A stretch of 12,042 nt of DNA. Origin: UBA525 sp964589765 (lineage in GTDB: Archaea; Nanobdellota; Nanobdellia; Woesearchaeales; UBA525). Where the stretch lies: the NCBI GenBank assembly GCA_964589765.1, contig CAZPUM010000031.1, forward strand, positions 1 to 12,042, in the 5' to 3' direction. The notes below the pieces were generated by a model. The model ran no database searches. It saw nothing but the letters and a program-made list of their open reading frames with translations, and was not told where the DNA came from. The translations under genes and the position numbers were made by a program. This document shows, one piece after another, positions 7,020-12,042 of this stretch. Numbering within the stretch: the first letter of the stretch is position 1; every line of letters starts with the position of its first letter.

Positions 7020-7045
7020 TTTCCTGTTCACTACCATTATTTACC

Positions 7046-8449
7046 TTGAAGAGTTCATCCGACAATGGCAAGAGCTTGTTTCTGACTAAGAAATTGTTTG
7101 TCATACCCGAAGATCAAGGAACATATATTCTCTTTGCTCCTCCCAAGGGTTCGGTTATGCGCGTGAACGGCGGTGTTGTTGCTTTATTACAAGAAATAAA
7201 AAGAACTGGAAAGATTTCTCAAAAAAATGATTCTAAGTCGATATTATCAGCACTTCAAGAAAAAGAATTGGTGATGTTTGGCGAAGAAACATTGCCTAAA
7301 GCACGAAATTTAACACTGCCTTTCAAATCAACTTCAGTTACAATATTTCAATCAACAGATTGTAATCTTAGATGTACTTACTGTTATTCAAAAGGAGGTT
7401 GGTCTCCAACAGACATAAAACCAGAGGTTGCTCTCGGTGCTGTTGATTTTATTGTTCATAGCGCACTTCAAACCCCGATACCTGAAAAAGGAAAAAGAAG
7501 AATTAGAGTTGGGTTTCATGGAGGTGGCGAACCGCTCTTGCCTAGAACCCTGCCCCTTGTAAAGGAGGTTCTATCTTATGCGCGTTCACTAGCTTCAGAA
7601 CACGATCTTGAACTGCGTACAAGTGTCTCTACGAATGGTTTACTCTCAAAGAAAAACCTTTCATGGGCCATGAATAATTTTGACAGGATACAAGTTTCAT
7701 TAGATGGACCTGAAGATATTCAGAATTCCCAAAGGCCTGCGAAAAATAATAGTCCTTCATTTCCTTCAGTTTTACGAACTGTTGAGGAATTGGAGCGTTC
7801 TGGTAAAGAGTACAACATCAGAGCAACAATTTCAGAGTATGGTGTGATGAGGATGACTGAGATATTCGAATTCTTTTCAAAAATCTCATCCACATCTTCG
7901 TTTCATTTCGAGCCACTTTATGAGTGTGGCAGATGCCAAACCGTTACTGGTCCAAATGATGTACTTGCTAAATCCGCCCCCGCGCCACATGTGTTTCTTG
8001 CTGAATTTATTAAGACGCAAGAGGTGGCGCGTAGTCAAGGAAAGAACATTTATTGTTCAGGCGGGCGTGTTGATTCATTATTAGATACATATTGCGGAGC
8101 TTTAGGTCGAAACTTTGTTGTGACGCCTGAAGGTGATGTGACAACCTGCTTTGAAGTTTGCAGGCAGAGTGATCCACGTTCAAAAGATTTCTTTATCGGA
8201 AAGTTCGAAAAAGATGGGTTTGTATTCTTCGACGAGAAAATAGAGCGATTGGCATATCGCAATGTTGATAATCTTGAATACTGTAAGGATTGTTTTTTAC
8301 AGTATTCTTGTGCGGGCGATTGCCCGGCGAAGTCAGCACTTGAATTCGGAGATTTTATGAAAGCCGGGGGTCCGCGCTGTGAAGTCAATCATACGATAGG
8401 TATAAATAATCTTCAAGAATTATTAGAGGGAGGGGTAAAAAATGGATAG
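7046..8449 (+). CDS. Radical SAM/SPASM peptide maturase
   Basis: A 467-residue iron-sulfur enzyme that should use S-adenosylmethionine to modify a peptide, typically by forming thioether or carbon-carbon links. Residues 15-85 (around ILFAPPKGSVMRVNGGVVALL) resemble a PqqD-like precursor-recognition domain. The radical SAM cluster motif is C106-x3-C110-x2-C113 (CNLRCTYCY), and GFHGGGEPLL supplies the SAM-binding GGEP motif. The C-terminal SPASM domain has C350, C368, C372, then C413-x2-C416-x5-C422-x3-C426 and C445, enough for auxiliary [4Fe-4S] clusters. This arrangement is that of peptide maturases such as the SCIFF/ranthipeptide and sactipeptide enzymes, and of the related anaerobic sulfatase maturases. 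Its gene overlaps the next, Cys-rich ORF by 8 nt, so that ORF is the likely substrate. The start is TTG, weakly supported by the TATA position. Confidence 0.88.
   Translation: MKSSSDNGKSLFLTKKLFVIPEDQGTYILFAPPKGSVMRVNGGVVALLQEIKRTGKISQKNDSKSILSALQEKELVMFGEETLPKARNLTLPFKSTSVTIFQSTDCNLRCTYCYSKGGWSPTDIKPEVALGAVDFIVHSALQTPIPEKGKRRIRVGFHGGGEPLLPRTLPLVKEVLSYARSLASEHDLELRTSVSTNGLLSKKNLSWAMNNFDRIQVSLDGPEDIQNSQRPAKNNSPSFPSVLRTVEELERSGKEYNIRATISEYGVMRMTEIFEFFSKISSTSSFHFEPLYECGRCQTVTGPNDVLAKSAPAPHVFLAEFIKTQEVARSQGKNIYCSGGRVDSLLDTYCGALGRNFVVTPEGDVTTCFEVCRQSDPRSKDFFIGKFEKDGFVFFDEKIERLAYRNVDNLEYCKDCFLQYSCAGDCPAKSALEFGDFMKAGGPRCEVNHTIGINNLQELLEGGVKNG
8426..8435 (+). promoter_or_regulatory. Shine-Dalgarno sequence for the Cys-rich peptide gene
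   Basis: A purine run, GAGGGAGGGG, lies 6 nt upstream of ATG 8442, inside the end of the maturase gene. It supports real, efficient translation of the small ORF. Confidence 0.7.
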
Positions 8450-8666
8450 ACCAGATTATAGTTTGGATAGTGTTGTGACACAAGCAGTTGTTGGAAATGC
8501 ATTATTGTTAGCATCAACAAGGTATGGCCCAAAAGGCAATGTTGATAGGTCTCCTTGCACATGTGATGAAAAAATTTGTATTTTTGTAAGCGATGAAAGA
8601 TGCGATCCTTACTGTGCGGGTGTTTGTGAAGCCTTTGGACAAGATGATTGCCCTCCTTGGTTATGA
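8442..8666 (+). CDS. Cys-rich RiPP precursor candidate, substrate of the radical SAM/SPASM maturase
   Basis: A 74-residue peptide with a two-part layout. Residues 1-36 contain no Cys and hold a leader-like amphipathic segment (SLDSVVTQAVVGNALLLAS). Residues 37-74 carry seven Cys at 39, 41, 46, 54, 58, 62 and 70 and many acidic residues, ending DDCPPWL. A Cys-dense C-terminal core behind a Cys-free leader, encoded immediately after a SPASM maturase with overlapping genes and a strong ribosome-binding site, is the classic arrangement of ranthipeptide/sactipeptide-type RiPPs, in which Cys thiols become thioether bridges to acceptor residues. The sequence does not match a family I can name. A small metal-binding protein is an alternative, but the genetic context favours a modified peptide. 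No dedicated exporter or protease is adjacent. Confidence 0.72.
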   Translation: MDRPDYSLDSVVTQAVVGNALLLASTRYGPKGNVDRSPCTCDEKICIFVSDERCDPYCAGVCEAFGQDDCPPWL

Positions 8667-8682
8667 TTACTGTATCTGTTCC

Positions 8683-8689
8683 TTTTTTT
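8683..8689 (+). terminator. Oligo-T terminator of the radical SAM/peptide operon
   Basis: Seven T start 16 nt after the peptide stop codon and are followed by a second pyrimidine-rich stretch. This would end the two-gene transcript and separate it from the receptor gene. Confidence 0.5.
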
Positions 8690-8730
8690 GCTTTCTATTA
8701 AAGAGTCGGCCGTTTCTGTAAATAGCACTA

Positions 8731-8766
8731 TTTATACTATATAGCACATCAATTTAGATTATATAG
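8731..8766 (+). promoter_or_regulatory. Promoter region of the TonB-dependent receptor gene, two TATA-like boxes
   Basis: TTTATACT (8731-8738) and TTATATAG (8759-8766) are both plausible archaeal TATA boxes. The first would give an mRNA starting near 8760 that keeps the GAGGTGA ribosome-binding site (a leadered mRNA). The second would start the mRNA near 8786-8790, at or beside a GTG. Which box is used decides between the two start-codon hypotheses for the receptor. Confidence 0.45.
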
Positions 8767-8781
8767 CCAGAGTACCTTAGA

Positions 8782-8788
8782 GAGGTGA
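8782..8788 (+). promoter_or_regulatory. Strong Shine-Dalgarno sequence upstream of an ATT start codon
   Basis: GAGGTGA matches the 16S rRNA 3' end over seven bases and ends 4 nt before ATT 8793. The annotatable ATG at 8865 is 76 nt further on and has no such signal, so this site argues for an upstream, non-canonical start. Confidence 0.6.
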
Positions 8789-8792
8789 GTAT

Positions 8793-11417
8793 ATTAGACG
8801 TTATTCAAAGTCTATAGGTGCTATAGCGCTGTCTGGAACCATATTTTTTGGTGCTAATACAGTAATGGCTGACCAACCTACGCCAGAGGTTAACGAAGAA
8901 ATTCTTCAGAAAGACCCTTCGCAAATGACTCCTGAAGAGCTGGATGAATACCTTAAAGCAATCTCAGGAGACAACACTTTTTCTGGAGAAGTAACAGTTA
9001 AAGGAAAGATTGATTCTCCAGAAGAGGCTCTATTGATGCAAAGAAAACAGGCATCCGAGATTTCAGACTTGATTTCCAATGAAGAGATGGGAAAAAATGC
9101 GGGGGGTAATGCTGCTGAAGCCGCAAAAAGAATAACAGGAATATCAGTTCTTGGTGACAAATATGTTTTTGTAAGGGGTCTTGGTGACAGATTTTCAAAT
9201 ACTAGTCTAAATGGTTCAAAAATTCCCACAACCGAGTTTGACAAAAAAGTTGTTCCATTTGACCTATTTCCATCCGGTTTATTACAAAAAATATCTGTTT
9301 CAAAAACATATTCTCCAGACAAATCAGGGGATTTTGTTGCAGGACTTGTCGAGCTTGAAACATTGGATTTTCCTGAAACCCAGACCTTTTCTGTGGGTAT
9401 AAAAACCAAGTACAACAGTAACATTACGGGGGATGATTTTGGGTATTATATGGGTGGCCTTGGGTTCTGGGGAAGTGGGGGTCAGGCTCTTCCACCAGGA
9501 TTCCCTGATGATAAGCTTGTAAGAATCAGTCCAATAACAGGCATAGGTTACACCCCTTCAGAACTTGAGGAGATTGGAGAGATGCTAATCGGTTCCTGGA
9601 GAGCCACAACCGGCCGTACGGCCGGGCCTTTTGTTACAGGTAACAAATCAGCCCCTCCAGGACATGGTTTCAATATATCTTATGGCAACAGTTTTGGGAA
9701 TTTTGGTCTTGTGCTGTCAGGAGTGTACGACCATAACTTTTCTGAAGTTGATGAAGAAAGAAACTTTTTCAGGTATTCTGAGCTGGTGCCTAACAACATA
9801 CTTCAAAGAGACTCTTACGAATTAATATACAACACAGAACAATTGAAAAAATCACTTGTTGCAAACTTTTCATATAAATTCAACCAGAACCACGAATTAA
9901 AATTTAACACATTACAAACAAATCTTGCGAAATCTGAAACAAGACTACAAGAAGGATATTTTGATGATTATGGACACAACATGAGGGATTTCAGGGCTGA
10001 TTACAAAGTTCAGGATATTGTATCCCTTCAACTTAAGGGTGAACACTTTTTTCCTTCATTAGGACCTTTAGGAAGTCTTATTGAATGGAGAGCTGCTAAC
10101 TCTGAAGCGGTTACATATCAAGATATCCGTATGACTAATTACGAAGAAGGTTCGGATGGTCAGTATTACTACACAGATAATGGTCAGAGTGGATTTGTTT
10201 TTACAAATGATTTAAACGACAAAACGGATGATTACGCTTTAGACTGGACAACATTTTTTACTGTTAAAAACACATTTGGAAACGTTAAGTTTGGAGTTGC
10301 CAACACGCAGACTGAGAGAGATTTTTTAGGTAGAAGAGTAAGGTTTAAGCCAAGAGGAACTGTAGGAATAGATACAACATTGCCTCCTGAACTATTATTT
10401 ACTGCTGAAAACATAAGGTCTAACGGATTTGAAATAGAAGAGATAACTCGTGCTACAGACACGTACTTTGCAACTCAGGATGTTAATGCTTTTTACGGCC
10501 TGGTGGACTGGACTTTCAATAAATTCAGAGTTATTACTGGTGCCAGGTTTGAGGAATCATCAATATATCTTAGAACACTAGACCGACAGAATCCTGATAG
10601 AGATCCTGTTGAAAGAATGTTGGAAGGCTCAGATATTCTACCTTCATTAAGTTTTATTTATTATCTTAGGGACAACCAAAACCTAAGGTTAAGTGCAAGC
10701 CAAACAGTAAGTAGACCTGAGTTTAGAGAACTTGCACCTTTCAGATTTACTGCTGTTACTGGAGGATATGAAATATCTGGCAACCCCGACCTTGAAGATA
10801 CAGATATTCGCAGTTACGATTTAAGATGGGAGTGGTTCCCAAGACCTAACGAGGTAATTTCAGCCAGTTTATTCTACAAGAATTTTGAGAGGCCAATAGA
10901 GCCTGTTTTTCTTTCATCAATTTCAACAGTAATAACACCTCAGAATGCGAACTCTGCTTATAATAGAGGGATTGAGTTAGAAGCAAGAAAGTACTTTTCA
11001 AATTTTGGAATCATAGCTAACTACTCTTACATCAATTCTGAAATAGAACTTCCTAAAGACAACCCACAAACCAATGATAAAAGACCACTTGTAGGCCAGC
11101 CCGATAGTATAGGAAATCTTATTCTTGAATGGGAAAACCCTAAAACAAGTTCAAACATTAGGTTGCTCTATAACTATGTCGGAGAACAGATAGCATATGC
11201 GGGTACATATGGTCTGCCTGATGTAATAAAGATTCCAAGAAGTACTCTTGGAGTGTCTTACTCCCAGGGTTTAAGATTCTTGAATCGTGACTGGAATCTG
11301 AAATTTTCAGGTCAAAACTTGACTGATGAGCCTTGGGTTTTCACTCAAGGTGGAGAGATATACCATAGATGGAAACCTGGAAGAGAATGGTCTCTGTCTG
11401 TCGGTATAAATTTTTAA
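8793..11417 (+). CDS. TonB-dependent outer-membrane receptor
   Basis: An outer-membrane transporter type that imports large or scarce ligands using energy from TonB-ExbBD. From ATG 8865 it is 850 residues, but the frame is open back to a TAG at 8778. The 24 added codons give a textbook signal peptide (RRYSKSIGAIALSG, hydrophobic IFFGANTV, cleavage after VMA, just at the ATG). ATT 8793, behind GAGGTGA, is my preferred start. In numbering from 8865: an acidic pre-plug segment (1-40), a TonB-box-like SGEVTVKGK (40-48), a plug domain (about 50-165) with the conserved FVRGLGDRFSNTSLNG and PFDLFPSGLLQKISVSKTY, then a long beta-barrel with alternating aromatic strands ending SLSVGINF; a terminal Phe is the usual BAM recognition signal. 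The length is normal for the family and the frame is intact. It is strikingly out of place beside archaeal genes; no tonB, exbB or bam gene is in view. Confidence 0.9.
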   Translation: MRRYSKSIGAIALSGTIFFGANTVMADQPTPEVNEEILQKDPSQMTPEELDEYLKAISGDNTFSGEVTVKGKIDSPEEALLMQRKQASEISDLISNEEMGKNAGGNAAEAAKRITGISVLGDKYVFVRGLGDRFSNTSLNGSKIPTTEFDKKVVPFDLFPSGLLQKISVSKTYSPDKSGDFVAGLVELETLDFPETQTFSVGIKTKYNSNITGDDFGYYMGGLGFWGSGGQALPPGFPDDKLVRISPITGIGYTPSELEEIGEMLIGSWRATTGRTAGPFVTGNKSAPPGHGFNISYGNSFGNFGLVLSGVYDHNFSEVDEERNFFRYSELVPNNILQRDSYELIYNTEQLKKSLVANFSYKFNQNHELKFNTLQTNLAKSETRLQEGYFDDYGHNMRDFRADYKVQDIVSLQLKGEHFFPSLGPLGSLIEWRAANSEAVTYQDIRMTNYEEGSDGQYYYTDNGQSGFVFTNDLNDKTDDYALDWTTFFTVKNTFGNVKFGVANTQTERDFLGRRVRFKPRGTVGIDTTLPPELLFTAENIRSNGFEIEEITRATDTYFATQDVNAFYGLVDWTFNKFRVITGARFEESSIYLRTLDRQNPDRDPVERMLEGSDILPSLSFIYYLRDNQNLRLSASQTVSRPEFRELAPFRFTAVTGGYEISGNPDLEDTDIRSYDLRWEWFPRPNEVISASLFYKNFERPIEPVFLSSISTVITPQNANSAYNRGIELEARKYFSNFGIIANYSYINSEIELPKDNPQTNDKRPLVGQPDSIGNLILEWENPKTSSNIRLLYNYVGEQIAYAGTYGLPDVIKIPRSTLGVSYSQGLRFLNRDWNLKFSGQNLTDEPWVFTQGGEIYHRWKPGREWSLSVGINF
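9610..9625. repeat. Perfect 16-bp GC-rich palindrome inside the receptor gene
   Basis: CCGGCCGTACGGCCGG is its own reverse complement. It lies in the receptor coding region (encoding part of TTGRTAGP) and is far more GC-rich than its AT-rich surroundings. It may be a chance codon effect or a binding/recognition site. Confidence 0.6.
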
Positions 11418-11421
11418 AAAA

Positions 11422-12042
11422 TCAATAGTGACGCTCTCTGTCCCATCTTGTATAGGCAAAGATAACCAAACCTAGTACCACAAGAGCAACCAGAGATACA
11501 AACCAGCCCTTGAATCTGTACCCTTCGTCAACAACAACAGGTTCTTTTGGTCTGGTTGGTGTGTCTTGAACATCTTCTGCTTCAGGTGTTTCTCCAGGTT
11601 CTCCAGGTTCAATATCAGGCAAAACTTCAGGAACCACCTCTATGTCTACAGTTTTGATTCCTATCGCGAAAAAGCTGAAACCGGGCGTGTAACTTCTAAA
11701 CTTGAAAGTGGAAGGACCCTCTCCTATAACTTCAGTCTCAAGGTCAACCCATTTGTCCTGGTACCATCTCTTAAGAACTAGATTGTATGGGTCTATATCA
11801 TGTTCCTCAAGCCAACTCTTCAAAACTTCCCATTCGATGGTAGCTTCAAGTTTACCACTATCTAAACTTGCATCATTAATCTCAAAATACGCGAATGCTA
11901 ATGGGAGTTTCTTGAACATCTTTCCATCAACATCGCTGATTGCAAGTGTCTTCAGGCTGATTTTCGGATTCTTAACAGTTTCATCCGAGTAGTACTCGAT
12001 AGTCTTAATTGGTCCTGTGAAATATCTGTTAACTGTACCGGT
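11422..12042 (-). CDS. C-terminal part of a PGF-pre-PGF domain surface protein (5' end outside window)
   Basis: About 206 residues are visible and the frame is open to the right edge, so the start lies outside. The first 125 or so visible residues match the archaeal PGF-pre-PGF domain: KTLAISDVDGKMFKKLPLAF, then the hallmark SWLEEHDIDPYNLVLKRWY, a KWVDLETEV strand and TPGFSFFAIG. A Pro/Glu-rich linker (PDIEPGEPGETPEAEDV and following) leads to one membrane helix (WFVSLVALVVLGLVIFAY) and a basic tail, RWDRERHY, so the protein is anchored by its C-terminus with the domain outside. The usual PGF-CTERM sorting motif itself is absent. Such proteins are extracellular, often S-layer- or adhesion-related, and known essentially from Archaea. 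It is convergent with the TonB receptor gene, with only 4 nt between stop codons. Confidence 0.82.
   Translation of the reverse strand, partial: TGTVNRYFTGPIKTIEYYSDETVKNPKISLKTLAISDVDGKMFKKLPLAFAYFEINDASLDSGKLEATIEWEVLKSWLEEHDIDPYNLVLKRWYQDKWVDLETEVIGEGPSTFKFRSYTPGFSFFAIGIKTVDIEVVPEVLPDIEPGEPGETPEAEDVQDTPTRPKEPVVVDEGYRFKGWFVSLVALVVLGLVIFAYTRWDRERHY

Noticed and set aside
8865..8867. ATG 8865 as the true start of the receptor
   Set aside because: It sits exactly at the signal-peptide cleavage position, has no ribosome-binding site and would leave an outer-membrane receptor without an export signal.
8906..9424. Minus-strand ORF of 172 codons
   Set aside because: Opposite the conserved plug domain of the receptor. 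It is Ser-rich, low-information sequence typical of an antisense shadow.
11566..11992. Plus-strand ORFs of 71 and 96 codons
   Set aside because: They are antisense to the PGF-pre-PGF gene, which has recognisable domain motifs and an uninterrupted frame to the window edge.
1..12042. CRISPR array, insertion sequence, integrase or replication origin
   Set aside because: I saw no regularly spaced repeats, transposase or integrase motifs, or terminal inverted repeats by eye; a systematic repeat search was not possible.

Overview
The window looks archaeal. Both tRNA genes lack an encoded CCA, and the tRNA-Tyr has the C1-G72 acceptor pair typical of Archaea and eukaryotes. TATA boxes lie about 24-30 nt upstream of start codons or tRNA 5' ends, with almost no leader, which is the usual arrangement for leaderless archaeal transcripts. 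The gene set agrees: a Rad50-type ATPase with a CxxC hook, a PGF-pre-PGF surface protein and a membrane-anchored Ig-like surface protein. The sequence is AT-rich and densely packed. I cannot place the lineage from sequence alone; DPANN archaea or Altiarchaeota are guesses.

Layout, left to right. (1) Positions 1-1932: a membrane/cell-surface operon with the C-terminal tail of a multi-pass protein (probably a glycosyltransferase), a complete processive-type family 2 glycosyltransferase, and a small two-helix membrane protein whose start is set by a strong Shine-Dalgarno sequence. (2) Positions 1971-4040: a solitary, short Rad50-like ATPase with no Mre11 beside it. (3) Positions 4064-4333: tRNA-Pro(GGG), then a short interval with its own TATA box, a possible leaderless 17-codon ORF and an oligo-T terminator. 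(4) Positions 4380-6842: a C39-like cysteine peptidase, a secreted/anchored Ig-like protein and a helical protein of unknown function, each apparently with its own leaderless promoter. (5) tRNA-Tyr(GTA) at 6881-6952. (6) Positions 7046-8666: a two-gene operon encoding a radical SAM/SPASM peptide maturase and a 74-residue precursor-like peptide with seven cysteines in its last 36 residues, a likely ribosomally made, post-translationally modified peptide (RiPP). (7) Positions 8793-11417: a full-length TonB-dependent outer-membrane receptor with plug, beta-barrel and C-terminal aromatic residue. (8) Positions 11422-12042, minus strand: the C-terminal part of a PGF-pre-PGF surface protein, convergent with the receptor and 4 nt from it.

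The exciting part is items 6-8. A TonB-dependent receptor is a hallmark of Gram-negative bacteria, yet here it sits on the same contig as clearly archaeal tRNAs, promoters and surface proteins, directly downstream of a radical SAM/Cys-rich peptide pair. Its usual ATG start hides a good signal peptide: the open frame extends 24 codons further upstream to an ATT codon behind a GAGGTGA Shine-Dalgarno sequence, or alternatively to a GTG separated from the frame by one base. Possible readings are a diderm archaeon that has acquired bacterial outer-membrane transport, perhaps for uptake of a modified peptide or metal complex; a transferred gene used in a new way; or a binning/assembly artefact. The archaeal gene only 4 nt away on one side and archaeal-style TATA boxes on the other argue against a simple chimera, but read mapping would be needed to settle it.
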